Shown here one piece after another: positions 52,940 to 62,553 of a stretch of 64,000 nucleotides of DNA. The stretch is from Amycolatopsis jejuensis (lineage in GTDB: Bacteria; Actinomycetota; Actinomycetes; Mycobacteriales; Pseudonocardiaceae). The DNA is taken from contig NZ_JNYZ01000001.1 of assembly GCF_000717335.1 (NCBI RefSeq), positions 186,001-250,000 of the forward strand, in the 5' to 3' direction. The notes beneath the pieces were generated by a model. That model did no database searches. It was given only the letters and a program-made list of their open reading frames with translations, and was not told the DNA's origin. A program made the translations under genes and the position numbers. Within the stretch, counting starts at the first letter, position 1; the number at the start of each line of letters is the position of its first letter.

Positions 52940-53853
52940 TGGAAACGTTCCGGGAAATCGGTGCCCGCCTCAGCAACTGGGGCCGCTGGGGTGCCACCGA
53001 CGAGAAGGGCACCACCAACCTCATCACGCCCGCCGCCGTCGCCGCCGCGGCCCGGTTAGTCCACGATGGACGGATCTTCGACCTGGGCATCCCGTTCGCG
53101 GCCGACGGCCCGCAGCTGGGCAACCCGCGGTCGAATCCGGTCCACCTGATGCGGGAAACCGGGGCAGGACAAGACTTTGCCAGCGGATTCCGGTACGCCG
53201 ACGACTACATCTTCATGCCGTTGCAGAGCGCCTCGCAATGGGACGGACTGTCGCATGTGTACTACGACGACCGGCTGTACAACGGCTATCCGGCGTCGGC
53301 GGTCGGCCCGGGCGGTGCAGAGAAACTCGCCATCGACAAGCAGGGCAAGGGCATCGCGGGCCGCGGAGTCCTGCTGGACCTGGCGCGGTGCCAAGATGTC
53401 GAGTGGCTGGAGCGAGGCCAGGTGATCACCCCGGCCGACCTGGATGCGGCACTCGAGGCACACCGGGTACGGCTCGGGTCCGGAGACATCGTGCTGCTAC
53501 GCACCGGCTGGCGCCGCATGTACACAGTCACCGGCGACGCCCACAGGTTCATGGACGGCGAACCGGGAATAGGCCTGGAGTGCGCCGAATGGCTCCACGA
53601 CCACGACGTCGCAGCGCTGTGCGCGGACAACTGGGCGGTGGAAGCCGTTCCGGCCGCGGACGAAACGCAGAAGTTCGCGGTACATTGCGTGCTGATCCGC
53701 GACCTGGGCATGACCCTGGGCGAGATGCTGGACTTCGAAGAACTCGCCGAGGACTGCGCTGCCGATGGGCGGTATGAGTTCTTCTTCACCGCACCACCGA
53801 TCAAGTTCGCCAAAGCCGTCGGATCGCCGATCAACCCGCTCGCCATCAAATGA
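52939..53853 (+). CDS. Cyclase-family (kynurenine formamidase-like) metal hydrolase
   Basis: A 304-residue member of the cyclase family (PF04199-type). SQWDGLSHVYYDDRLYNG corresponds to the metal-binding H-x-G-T-H-x-D-x-P-x-H region in its subgroup form with Asp and His; CADNWAVEAVP and FFFTAPPIKFAKAVGSPINPLAI at the C-terminus are characteristic. It likely hydrolyses a cyclic amide/lactone or formamide. Last gene of the plus-strand operon; 11 bp from the convergent dehydrogenase end. Substrate unknown. Confidence 0.88.
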   Translation: METFREIGARLSNWGRWGATDEKGTTNLITPAAVAAAARLVHDGRIFDLGIPFAADGPQLGNPRSNPVHLMRETGAGQDFASGFRYADDYIFMPLQSASQWDGLSHVYYDDRLYNGYPASAVGPGGAEKLAIDKQGKGIAGRGVLLDLARCQDVEWLERGQVITPADLDAALEAHRVRLGSGDIVLLRTGWRRMYTVTGDAHRFMDGEPGIGLECAEWLHDHDVAALCADNWAVEAVPAADETQKFAVHCVLIRDLGMTLGEMLDFEELAEDCAADGRYEFFFTAPPIKFAKAVGSPINPLAIK

Positions 53854-53864
53854 GGAGCGGGAGG

Positions 53865-54974
53865 TCAGATCCCGAGCGCGCGACCGACCAGGTCCCGATG
53901 ATAATGCGGGCTCCCCAGCAAAAACTCACTGCTCTTCGCCCTCTTGAAATACAAATGCGCCGAATGCTCCCAGGTAAATCCGATCCCCCCATGCAACTGG
54001 ATCGCCGCCGCAGCCGACCGGTAATACACCTGCGAGCAGAACGCCTTCGCGACGCTCGCCGTCAGTTCCACGTCCGGGTCCCGTTCCGCAACCGCGCGCG
54101 CAGCGTCGTAGGCGGCGGACTTCGCGGCCTCAATATCGACCAGCACATCGGCCAGCCGGTGCTGCACCGCCTGGAAAGACCCGATCGCCCGGCCGAACTG
54201 GTGGCGCAGCTTCGCGTACTCGACGGTCATCTCCAGCACGTGTTGCGCACCACCGACCTGCTCGGCCGCCAGCGCGACCGCGGCGAACCGCAGCGCGCGG
54301 CGTAGACCTGGCGCAGCCTCCCCGCTCACGCCGATCAACAGGGCCGGGGTTTCGTCGAAGCGGACCCGCGAGAGCTTGCGCGTCAGGTCCATCGTGAGCT
54401 CGACCTCCACCGAACAACCCGGTGCACCGCGCTCAACAGCGAACAACGAGATACCATCAGCGCTGCGCCCGGCAACCAGGATGAGATCACTGACGTGCGC
54501 ATCGACCACGAATCGCTTCGCGCCGGTCAGCGTCCATCGGTCAGCACGCTGGTCCGCGAATAGTTCGCTCTCCGACGCGTCCCAGCCGCCGTGCTCCTCG
54601 CTCACCGCCAGGGTGGCGAGCAGGTCTCCGCTGGCGATCGCGGGCAGATACCGGCCCATCGCGTCGCGGTCGCCGCTTTCGAGAAGCGCATTCGCGGCCA
54701 GCGCGATGGTGGCGAAGAACGGCGACGCGACCAGCGCTGCGCCCATCTCCTCGAACACGATGCACAGTTCCTCGTACCCGAAGCCGATGCCGCCGTACTC
54801 CTCCGGGATCGCCAGCCCGGGGAGCCCGAGCTGCCCGGCCATGATCGACCAGACGGCGGGGTCGTACCCGCGCTCGTCGTCCATCAGGCGGCGAAGGTCG
54901 GCCTCGGTGCAGTGGCGGCCGAGGAACGTGCGCAAGGTGCGCCGCAGTTCGGCGCGTTCGTCGTTCGTGCTCAC
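53865..54974 (-). CDS. Acyl-CoA dehydrogenase (probable partner subunit of 54971 gene)
   Basis: A 369-residue ACAD-fold protein with LGLPGLAIPEEYGGIGFGYEELCIVFEEMG and IQLHGGIGFTWEHSAHLYFKRAKSSEFLLGSPHYHR. It overlaps the second dehydrogenase by 4 nt (GTGA). In actinobacterial sterol degradation, adjacent ACAD pairs form alpha2-beta2 heterotetramers (ChsE4-ChsE5, FadE28-FadE29 type), and the two proteins here differ in the same manner. GTG at 54974. A partner role is inference. Confidence 0.88.
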   Translation of the reverse strand: MSTNDERAELRRTLRTFLGRHCTEADLRRLMDDERGYDPAVWSIMAGQLGLPGLAIPEEYGGIGFGYEELCIVFEEMGAALVASPFFATIALAANALLESGDRDAMGRYLPAIASGDLLATLAVSEEHGGWDASESELFADQRADRWTLTGAKRFVVDAHVSDLILVAGRSADGISLFAVERGAPGCSVEVELTMDLTRKLSRVRFDETPALLIGVSGEAAPGLRRALRFAAVALAAEQVGGAQHVLEMTVEYAKLRHQFGRAIGSFQAVQHRLADVLVDIEAAKSAAYDAARAVAERDPDVELTASVAKAFCSQVYYRSAAAAIQLHGGIGFTWEHSAHLYFKRAKSSEFLLGSPHYHRDLVGRALGI

Positions 54975-56128
54975 CGGTTCGTCCTTGGTGGGTGGGAAGC
55001 TCGGGGCAGGCCCAGGGTGCGTTCGGCAAGGATGGTCCGCAGGATCTCCGACGTGCCGCCCTCGATCGTGGTGGCGCGCGACCGGAGAAAACGGCGCCGG
55101 ACATCGTGTTCGACCCGTCCGGCGAAGGTTTCCTCGGAATACGCTGTCATGGCGTAGGAGTCGTACAGCATGCTCTCGTCCCCGAGCAGATCCAGGCAGA
55201 GTTCGTAGGCTTCCTGGATCAGGTGCGTGTAGGCCAGCTTGCCGGTGGAACCCTCCGGACCCGGCGTGCCCGCGGCGAGGTTGGCGGCCGCCCGTGCGGT
55301 GCCGAGCCGCTGCACCCGGGCCCTGATCCACAGGTCGATCATCCGGGTCCGCAGTTCGGGATCGGGCACCGCGCGCTGCCGGTACAGGTCGAGCGCCTCG
55401 TCGACCGGCCCCTTTTCCGGGCGTTCGCGGTTGAACAGGACCCGCTCGTTCATGAGCGTCGCGAGCGCGACCTGCCAGCCCGCCGAGACCGGGCCGATCC
55501 GCGCCGAATCCGGAATGCGGACGTCGGTCAGGTACACCTCGTTGAACTCCGCCTCGCCGGTCATCTGCCGCAACGGGCGCACGTCCACCCCCGGCGACCG
55601 CATGTCGACCAGGAAGTAGGTCAGCCCGTGGTGTTTCGGCGCGTCCGGATCGGTACGGGCGAGCAGCATGCCGACCGCGGAGATGTTCGCCATCGAGCTC
55701 CACACCTTCTGCCCGTTGACCACCCATTCGTCACCGGACCGCACCGCGCGGGTCGTCACCGAGGCGAGGTCCGATCCGGCGCCGGGTTCGGAGAACAGCT
55801 GGCACCACCGCTCGTCGCCGGTGAAGATCGGCCGGAGAAAGCGTTCCTGCTGCTCGCGGGTCCCGTAGGCGAGCAGAACGGCTGCCCCCATCGAGTACCC
55901 GAGGCGGTTGGCCGAAGCACCGTCGGGCGCGCCCGCCGCGGCCAGCCGCGTGTCCACCTCGCGCTGCAGGGCGCGGGCCATCCCCAGCCCGCCCAGGCCC
56001 TCCGGGAAGTGCACCCACGCCAATCCGGCCTCGTACTGGGCGGTCAGGAACGCGTGCCGTCCCGTAGTGCCCGGCGGGTGGGTCCGGAGCAGGTCCTCGG
56101 TCCGGTCGGCGACGAGCTTGGCGGTCAT
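54971..56128 (-). CDS. Acyl-CoA dehydrogenase
   Basis: A 385-residue ACAD: LFSEPGAGSDLASVTTRAVRSGDEWVVNGQKVWSSMA and the C-terminal TIEGGTSEILRTILAERTLGLPR, the latter typical for FadE-type long-branch substrates. ATG at 56128 shares one base with the upstream crotonase stop. With the neighbouring smaller ACAD it probably forms a heterotetramer acting on a bulky or cyclic acyl-CoA. Confidence 0.9.
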   Translation of the reverse strand: MTAKLVADRTEDLLRTHPPGTTGRHAFLTAQYEAGLAWVHFPEGLGGLGMARALQREVDTRLAAAGAPDGASANRLGYSMGAAVLLAYGTREQQERFLRPIFTGDERWCQLFSEPGAGSDLASVTTRAVRSGDEWVVNGQKVWSSMANISAVGMLLARTDPDAPKHHGLTYFLVDMRSPGVDVRPLRQMTGEAEFNEVYLTDVRIPDSARIGPVSAGWQVALATLMNERVLFNRERPEKGPVDEALDLYRQRAVPDPELRTRMIDLWIRARVQRLGTARAAANLAAGTPGPEGSTGKLAYTHLIQEAYELCLDLLGDESMLYDSYAMTAYSEETFAGRVEHDVRRRFLRSRATTIEGGTSEILRTILAERTLGLPRASHPPRTNR

Positions 56129-57024
56129 CAGGCGAACCCTTCCTTGCGGAAGGCCCCGTCCCGCCATTCGAGCGCGCTCGGCAGACCGCCCTGTTCGAGC
56201 TGTTCCCGGAACGCACTCGCGCCAGGGCGCACGTTCCCGCTGAACGAACGCCACGACCACGACTGGTCCAGATGGGTCTTCATCCCCTGGATCTCGTAAG
56301 CCTGGTTGACGCAGTGCTTGTTGGCCGCCAGCAACGCCGGCGCGATGGACGAGATCGCCCGCAGCTCGCGTCCGGTCTCCGCCTCGAGCCGGTCGGCCGG
56401 GAACGACTTCACCACCCAGCCGAGGCGCGCGGCTTCCGCACCGGTCACCGAATTCCCGGTGAGCTGCAGGTACTTCGCGTGCGCCATGCTCATCTTCCAC
56501 GGGAAATACGGGACGTCCGGGGTGCTCATGCCGCGGACCGGCGGGTACCCGATCCGGGCGTCGTCGGCGACGAACACGATGTCGCACATCGACATGAGCT
56601 CGGTGCCCCCGGCCACGCAGTGCCCGTGCACCATCGCCACCACGGGTTTGAGGAGATTCCAGATCGTGTACCAGTCACGCACGCAGCTGCGGGCCCACTG
56701 ATCGGTCCAGCCGTTGAACTCGGCAGCGTTGACCCACCCCTCGGGCCGGACGCCGTCGTCGCGGTAGTAGTGCGCACCCGACCGCGCGCCGGTGTCCGTT
56801 TTCGGGGCGGTGGTCAGGTCGTACCCGGCGCTGAAGGACGGCCCGTTCCCGCGGATCAGGATGACCGTGACGGCGTCGTCCTCCTCCGCGCTGCGCAACG
56901 CCTGGATGATTTCCCGACGCATCAGGTAGCTGATGCGGTTGCGCTTCTCGGGGACATCGAGCGTGATCGTGGCGACCCGGTGGGCGACCGAGTACTGAAT
57001 TTCCTGGTAGGTCGGCTCGGTCAT
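56128..57024 (-). CDS. Enoyl-CoA hydratase/isomerase (crotonase) family protein
   Basis: A 298-residue crotonase: NGPSFSAGYDL oxyanion loop, GHCVAGGTELMSMCDIVFVADDARIGYPPVRG. The first catalytic Glu (TEL) is present; the second, usually in PE, is Pro (YPPV), so a hydratase acting with one Glu, or an isomerase/hydrolase, is possible. Longer C-terminus than average (SWSWRSFSG ... RKEGFA). Overlaps the acyl-CoA ligase by 4 nt and the dehydrogenase by 1. Confidence 0.88.
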   Translation of the reverse strand: MTEPTYQEIQYSVAHRVATITLDVPEKRNRISYLMRREIIQALRSAEEDDAVTVILIRGNGPSFSAGYDLTTAPKTDTGARSGAHYYRDDGVRPEGWVNAAEFNGWTDQWARSCVRDWYTIWNLLKPVVAMVHGHCVAGGTELMSMCDIVFVADDARIGYPPVRGMSTPDVPYFPWKMSMAHAKYLQLTGNSVTGAEAARLGWVVKSFPADRLEAETGRELRAISSIAPALLAANKHCVNQAYEIQGMKTHLDQSWSWRSFSGNVRPGASAFREQLEQGGLPSALEWRDGAFRKEGFA

Positions 57025-58733
57025 GTCGGCGTTCCTGTCTCTTTCGGATGAATGCGGCGGAGTTCGCGCTTGAGTACCTTGCCCGCGGCATTCCGCGGCA
57101 GCGGACCGGTCTGCAGCGCGATCGTGGTCGGAACCTTGAACCGCGCCAGCCGGTTTCCGGCGTACTCGCGCAGTTCGGCTGCGGTCACCGCGCGGCCGGG
57201 CCGGACCCGGACGACCGCCGCGACCTCCTCCCCCCACAACTCGTGCGGAATCCCGAAAACGGCACTCTCCTCGATCGCGGGATGCCCGCTCAAGGCCTCC
57301 TCGACCTCGGTGCAGTACACGTTCTCCCCACCGCGGATGACGATGTCCTTGATCCGGTCCACGATCGAAAGAAAACCTTCGCTGTCGCGCTTCACGAGGT
57401 CGCCGGTCTTCAGCCACCCGTCATCGGTGAAGGCGTCGCCGGATCGGTTCCAGTACCCGCGCGCGAGGCTGGCGCCCCGGAACCACGCTTCCCCCACCTC
57501 ATTCGTGGCGGCCTCACGTCCATCCGCGGTAACCACGCGTACCTGCGAAGCCGGCAGCGGGCGGCCGACCGACAGCGGACGCCCGAAGTAGTCCCGCGAG
57601 CCGATCATCACCATCGGGCCGCAGGTCTCGGTCATCCCGTACCCGGTGCCCACGGCCGTGGGCACCTCGGTGCGGATCCGGTCGATCAGGGCCGCCGTCG
57701 ACTGCGCTCCGCCCGTGCTGAGGGTGCGCAGGGACGGCGGAACGGTTGCGCGGCGTTCGATCTCGTCGAGCAGCTGCCGCATGACCGTCGGCACCGCGAT
57801 CAGCCCGTCGACCCGCTCCCGCTCGATCAGCTCGACTGCCCGCGCCGCATTCCACTTGTACATCAGCACGAGCTGGGCTCCCGTCACCGCTGCCCCGATC
57901 ACCTTCGGCAGGTAGGAAACGTGGAACAGCGGGCCCGGGATGAGCGTCACCGGCCGCGCGGGTGGCTTCACGGGCTGCTCACCTCGCCACTCCGCCATCC
58001 GCGCTTCGACGACGCCGTGCACCCGCACGTTGACCAGATTCGTGAGGTGCGCGCGATGGGACGCGACCGCGCCCTTGGGACTGCCGGTGGTCCCCGAGGT
58101 GTACAGGATCGTCACGTCGTCGTCCGGATCGAGCGGGACCGACGCCGGGTCGAACTCCGGGCAATCGTGGTCGAGCAGAGCGGTCCAGGCGACATCGCCC
58201 CGCGTGGCCGTCCCGGGCCGGACCTCGACGACGTACTGCAATGCAGGCAGGTCCGCCCGGCGGGGCAGGATGCTCTCGGTGCGCTCGCGGTCGGCGATGA
58301 GCACCTTGGCCGCGCAGTCGGCGAGCACGTGCCCGAGTTCCTCGCCGGACCACCAGGAGTTGAGGGGAACGCAGATCGCGCCGATACTGGCCGCCGCGGT
58401 GAAGGCGATGATCCACTCGGGATAGTTGCGCATCGCGATGGCGACGCGATCGCCTTTGCCGACGCCGAAACCGTGGTGAAGCGCGGCGGCGCACGCGGCG
58501 ACCGCCCGCGTGAGCTCCGCCCAGGTGTACTGCTCGTCCTCGTACGTGATCGCGGGCCGGTCGCCCCAGCGGTCCCCGAGCGCGAACACTTCCCGCAGGC
58601 TGCCCGGCGCCGCGTCGTACACCGGCAGCTCGATCCCGCGGACTTCGATCGTCCGCAAGGCGAATTCGCCGCCCGGACCGGTCAGCTCACGCACGATCTC
58701 CGCTCGCCGCGTGGTTTCGCCGCTCTGCGTCAC
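57021..58733 (-). CDS. Acyl-CoA synthetase / AMP-dependent ligase
   Basis: A 570-residue ANL enzyme activating a carboxylic acid with ATP and CoA. P-loop YTSGTTGSPKGA, GYGMTETCG, GWLKTGDLVKRD, DRIKDIVIRGGENVYCTEVEEAL, and catalytic Lys in RNAAGKVLKRELRR. It resembles FadD17/FadD3-like proteins active on steroid or cyclic acids. Begins with GTG at 58733, 47 bp inside the end of the CoA-transferase gene. It feeds the dehydrogenases and crotonases encoded next in the operon. Confidence 0.92.
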   Translation of the reverse strand: MTQSGETTRRAEIVRELTGPGGEFALRTIEVRGIELPVYDAAPGSLREVFALGDRWGDRPAITYEDEQYTWAELTRAVAACAAALHHGFGVGKGDRVAIAMRNYPEWIIAFTAAASIGAICVPLNSWWSGEELGHVLADCAAKVLIADRERTESILPRRADLPALQYVVEVRPGTATRGDVAWTALLDHDCPEFDPASVPLDPDDDVTILYTSGTTGSPKGAVASHRAHLTNLVNVRVHGVVEARMAEWRGEQPVKPPARPVTLIPGPLFHVSYLPKVIGAAVTGAQLVLMYKWNAARAVELIERERVDGLIAVPTVMRQLLDEIERRATVPPSLRTLSTGGAQSTAALIDRIRTEVPTAVGTGYGMTETCGPMVMIGSRDYFGRPLSVGRPLPASQVRVVTADGREAATNEVGEAWFRGASLARGYWNRSGDAFTDDGWLKTGDLVKRDSEGFLSIVDRIKDIVIRGGENVYCTEVEEALSGHPAIEESAVFGIPHELWGEEVAAVVRVRPGRAVTAAELREYAGNRLARFKVPTTIALQTGPLPRNAAGKVLKRELRRIHPKETGTPT

Positions 58734-61125
58734 TGGTCACCTCATCCCAGTTCGCCGGGTCGTGGGCGGCCAGCTCCGCGAGCCCGGCCGTGTCCTCTTG
58801 CAGGACCCCCTGTCCGAGCAGGGCGTCGATCTCGGTTCCGGTCAGCTGCAGCAGGTCGCGGGCGATCTCCCGGGTGTGCTGGCCGAGTACCGGCGCCGGG
58901 GTCACCGAGATCCGGGGCAACCGCCGGAACAAGGCCGGTGCCCCCTCGCTCGGCATGGGATCGCGGACCAGCGGATGCCGTTCGACCCGGAAGGTCCCGC
59001 GGGCCACGAGCTGCGGGAGGCCGAGCAGATCCTCGGCACGGATCATCTTCGCGGCCGGTACCCCTGCTGCCTGCAGAACGGCCATCGCGGTATCAGGGTC
59101 CGTTTCGGCCAGCCATGCGCGCACCGCGTTTTCACCACCCGCCTCTGTCGCCTGTTCGAGTGCGATCTGCTGGTCAGGTGTCCGGACATCGACCACCACC
59201 CATTCGTCGTCACCCCGCGCGGCGAACACGCCACGGACGAACGGACCGTTTCCCTTGGAGCGCAAGAGCTTTTCACCCGACCCCGCCGCAGCGAAGAGGT
59301 GCGAATGTTGCCACAGCGAGACCTCGGTCTGGGCCACGTGGACGCTTCCGCCCAGCCCGGTGCGCCGCCGTGCGATGAGCCGCGCGAGGACCGAAATCGC
59401 GACCACACGTGCGGCAGCGTGATCGGGATAGGAAGTGACGTCGTCGCAGAACCGCGACGGGTCGTCGGGGTAACGCCAGAGGTGCGAAACCCCGACCGCC
59501 GCGCGCACGATCGGCCCGTAACCCGGATTCTGCGCCCAGGGACCGGTATGCCCGAATGCACTGGACTCGACGACGACGATACCCGGGTTGAGTTCACGCA
59601 CCTGTTCGTAGGTGAGGCCCAGCTTGCCGAGCGTGCCCGGTTTGAAGTTCGAGAGAATGACGTCGGCATTCTTGACCAGCCTGCGGATGAGCTCAGCCCC
59701 GGTACCGGACTTCACGTCGATCCCGATACTGCGCTTGTTCCGGTTGCCCCAGGCGAAAAGCACGTTGATGGTGGAGCCGTCGAGCGACTGCCGCGACCCG
59801 TCCGGAATCGCTTTGTTCTCGACCTTGATGACGTCGGCGCCCAGGTCGGCCAGCAGCCGCCCGGCTTCACCGCCCGCCACGATCACCCCGAAGTCGAGCA
59901 CGCGGACCCCCGCCAGCGGGAGTGGTGCCGAGGCCGGGACGGACCCGAGCGCGGTGCCGCTCTCGTGCCGATCCGGTGCCGGAGAAGAGAATTCGGAGAG
60001 TACCTCCTCGGTGTGCGCGCCGAGAGCCGGTGCGCACGTCCGGATGCCCGCACGCCGCTCGTCGAGTTCCACCACGCCGTCGGGGCAGGTCAGTTCACCC
60101 TGTCCGATCGTGCGCCGCACGAAGAATCCGCGAGCCGCGAAATGCGGCTCGGCCAGTACTTCGGGCGGAGTCAGGACCGACGCAGCCGGTACCCCGAAGC
60201 GAGCCGCTTCGGTGATCACCTGCTCGCGCGGGAGGTTTCCGACCAGCGCGGCGATCGCTTGCCGCAGCGGCTCGAAGTGGTCGTACCGGTGTGCCAGCAA
60301 GGACCAAGCCGGGTCGGCGAAGGCGGGCGGCTTGCCGAGCCATGCGTACATCCCGGCCCACTGCCGCGGGCTCAGCACGGCGATCCGGACCCATCCGTCA
60401 GCGGCTTCGTAGTACGGGTACCGGAACGAGTAGTCCACCCGGCCCCGGGGCCCGCCCGCAGTGGGCAGCCCGCCCGCCGCCGAACCGGCCATCCCGTACG
60501 GCGGGTCCGACACCTGCACGACTGCCTCCAGCACGGCGACGTCGACGAGATCGCCGTGCCCGTGGACCAACCGCTGCGCGTACCCGACGAGGGTGGCCCA
60601 GGCCGCCTGGACCGCCGCGTTCTGCAGGGCGATGTCCATCGGCGGTACCAGCGGTTCCCGCCCGGGCGCGCCGGACCGCGAAAGCCCCGTGCCGAGCGCC
60701 GAATGCACCCATTCCGACCCGGTCCAGTCCCGCCACGGGCCGGTGAGGCCGAAATGCGTGAACGCCGTGACCACCAGGTGCGGGAAACGCTCCGGCAGCG
60801 CACCCAGGTCCAGCCCGGCCGCGGCCAGCTCGCCGGGTTCGAGGGAGCAGAACAGGATGTCCACTTGGGACAGCAGCCGGTCGAACGTGTCCCGCTCGGC
60901 GGGCGTCTTGAGATCGAGCAGCACCGACCGTTTGTTCGCGTTGAACGTCTCGTGGCAGGTGTGCAGATCCCCCGACCGGCGGGCCGGGGAACCCGCCGGG
61001 TCCTCCACCAGCACGACATCCGCGCCCAGATCGGCAAGGCACCGCGTGGCGAGTTCGCCTTTGCCTCCCCCGAGTTCCAGGACGCGGACGCCCTGCAGGG
61101 GCAGTGAACACCCGGCCACCGGCAT
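58687..61125 (-). CDS. Fused double family III CoA-transferase (CaiB/BaiF)
   Basis: An 812-residue protein made of two CaiB-type halves: residues 1-385 (LQGVRVLELGGGKGELATRCLADLGADVVLVEDPAGSPAR) and 400-812 (LAGVRVLDFGVIVAGGEAGRLLADLGADVIKVEN). Each half has the Asp expected for the acyl-enzyme: D164 (PPMDIAL) and D568 (SYPDHAAA). It would transfer CoA between acids without ATP. ATG at 61125 follows AGGAGG closely; a GTG two codons later has better spacing. First gene of the operon ending at 53865, with a LacI-type operator 19 bp upstream. Confidence 0.9.
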   Translation of the reverse strand: MPVAGCSLPLQGVRVLELGGGKGELATRCLADLGADVVLVEDPAGSPARRSGDLHTCHETFNANKRSVLLDLKTPAERDTFDRLLSQVDILFCSLEPGELAAAGLDLGALPERFPHLVVTAFTHFGLTGPWRDWTGSEWVHSALGTGLSRSGAPGREPLVPPMDIALQNAAVQAAWATLVGYAQRLVHGHGDLVDVAVLEAVVQVSDPPYGMAGSAAGGLPTAGGPRGRVDYSFRYPYYEAADGWVRIAVLSPRQWAGMYAWLGKPPAFADPAWSLLAHRYDHFEPLRQAIAALVGNLPREQVITEAARFGVPAASVLTPPEVLAEPHFAARGFFVRRTIGQGELTCPDGVVELDERRAGIRTCAPALGAHTEEVLSEFSSPAPDRHESGTALGSVPASAPLPLAGVRVLDFGVIVAGGEAGRLLADLGADVIKVENKAIPDGSRQSLDGSTINVLFAWGNRNKRSIGIDVKSGTGAELIRRLVKNADVILSNFKPGTLGKLGLTYEQVRELNPGIVVVESSAFGHTGPWAQNPGYGPIVRAAVGVSHLWRYPDDPSRFCDDVTSYPDHAAARVVAISVLARLIARRRTGLGGSVHVAQTEVSLWQHSHLFAAAGSGEKLLRSKGNGPFVRGVFAARGDDEWVVVDVRTPDQQIALEQATEAGGENAVRAWLAETDPDTAMAVLQAAGVPAAKMIRAEDLLGLPQLVARGTFRVERHPLVRDPMPSEGAPALFRRLPRISVTPAPVLGQHTREIARDLLQLTGTEIDALLGQGVLQEDTAGLAELAAHDPANWDEVTSDAERRNHAASGDRA

Positions 61126-61143
61126 TCCCTCCTCACCACTCGG

Positions 61144-61159
61144 GGTTACACGTTTAATT
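61144..61159. promoter_or_regulatory. LacI-type operator, site 4
   Basis: GGTTACACGTTTAATT keeps the core TTACACGTTTAA of site 1. It is 19 bp before the CoA-transferase start, so bound repressor would overlap the transcript start. Confidence 0.6.
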
Positions 61160-61198
61160 CGATTGCGTATCGCCACGCTACCCGGGTCTGCAGATGGC

Positions 61199-61250
61199 CG
61201 TCCATCGCAAGCAACAGAACCTGCCCATGTCGTCGATTGGCACGTGTCAC
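61199..61250. promoter_or_regulatory. Promoter element shared with 31.8-kb region
   Basis: GTCCATCGCAAG (from 61200) and TTGGCACGTGTCAC (61237-61250) reproduce the pair at 31.82/31.86 kb, with TCCATC and TTGGCA again 36 bp apart. The second box overlaps the stop of the following luciferase-like gene. Confidence 0.5.
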
Positions 61251-62545
61251 GCGTCCAGCTCGCGGGCGAGGGCTTTGAGGCGCTGCAGTTCGAGGAGGAT
61301 TTCCTGCGTTGCCGGGGGCATCTGCGCGATCGTCGGCAACTCGAGGTCCGGCCGGGACAGGCCGTACGCGTCGCACACCGGCACCTCGTCGGCCGCCGGA
61401 GCGGAGACCGTGCGCTTTCTCTTCAGCGCCGCCTCGATGTACGGCGCCAGCTCCTCGGCCCTCGCCCGGCGCCGGTCCTCGCACTCGAACCGGGGCAGCA
61501 CGCGTTCGGCGAACAGGCGCAGAGAGCCGGTCACCTGCTCATGGGTCATCGCACCGGCCGCGTGCAGCAGGATGGTCTGGTCCACTCCGGCGGCGGCGAG
61601 CGACTCCAGCCGCACCGCGATGTCCTCGGGCGTCCCGATCGAATGCCCGCCGCGGATCGGGACTTCCCCGCCGAGCGCGGCCTCCACCTGCTCCTTGTTC
61701 CGGGAAACGTCCGTGTAGCCGGGGCGGTGCCTGCCGAACACGTAGTAATGGCGGACGGCGTAGGTGAAGAACCCGTGCGCAGCCCGCCCGACCTGCCGCG
61801 CGATGTCGGCCGATTCGTGGCAGTAGAACGGTTCGAGGGTCGCGACCGCGGGATTCACCGTATGTCCGATCGGGACACATTCGCGCTTGAATGTCTCGTA
61901 GTACTCGGTCACGACCTGCCGCGCCTCGTCGGCGTCGAAGAAGGTGTGGATGAGCGCGCCCACCCCGAGCCGGGCGGCCAGGCGTACCGATGCGTCGTCG
62001 GAACAGGCCATCCACAGCGGCGGATGCGGTTTCTGCACCGGCTTCGGCACCACGTTCCGGGCGGGCATCGTGAAGAACCGGCCGCGGTGGCCGGGATACG
62101 GCGTCACCGCCATCATGTGCGCGATCTGCTCGGCGGCTTCGAGGGTCATGTCCCGGCGCAGCGCCGGATCGATCCCGAAGCCCTCCAGCTCCATCCGCGA
62201 CTTGGAGTCGCCGAAGCCGAACTCGATCCGGCCCCCGGACACGAGATCGAGCGCCGCAATGCGTTCGGCCATCCGCGCGGGATGGGTGTAGCCGGGCGGG
62301 AGCAGCGCGATCGCATGGCCGAGCCGGATCCGCCGGGTCCGCTGGCTCGCCGCCGCCAGGAACACCTCGGGTGCCGAGGAATGCGAGTACTCCTCGAGAA
62401 AATGCTGTTCGACGACCCAGGCATAGGCGAACCCCAGCTCGTCGGCGAGCTGCACCTGGTCGAGCGAGGCCGCGAAGAGGTCGTGCTCCGCGCCGTCGTG
62501 CCACGGGCGCGGAAGCTGGTGGGTGAACTGGAGGCCGAAGTCCAT
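61247..62545 (-). CDS. Luciferase-like flavin-dependent monooxygenase
   Basis: A 432-residue LLM protein: ADELGFAYAWVVEQHFLEEYSHSSAPEVFLAAASQRTRRIRLGHAI, then DLVSGGRIEFGFGDSKSRMELEGFG, PPLWMACSDDASVRLAARLG. This resembles alkanal monooxygenase alpha-chain types. It likely oxygenates or dehydrogenates a pathway intermediate using FMNH2 or F420H2. ATG at 62545 immediately follows the SMP-30 stop (8 bp). No partner flavin reductase is adjacent. Confidence 0.88.
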   Translation of the reverse strand: MDFGLQFTHQLPRPWHDGAEHDLFAASLDQVQLADELGFAYAWVVEQHFLEEYSHSSAPEVFLAAASQRTRRIRLGHAIALLPPGYTHPARMAERIAALDLVSGGRIEFGFGDSKSRMELEGFGIDPALRRDMTLEAAEQIAHMMAVTPYPGHRGRFFTMPARNVVPKPVQKPHPPLWMACSDDASVRLAARLGVGALIHTFFDADEARQVVTEYYETFKRECVPIGHTVNPAVATLEPFYCHESADIARQVGRAAHGFFTYAVRHYYVFGRHRPGYTDVSRNKEQVEAALGGEVPIRGGHSIGTPEDIAVRLESLAAAGVDQTILLHAAGAMTHEQVTGSLRLFAERVLPRFECEDRRRARAEELAPYIEAALKRKRTVSAPAADEVPVCDAYGLSRPDLELPTIAQMPPATQEILLELQRLKALARELDA

Positions 62546-62553
62546 GATCGCGC

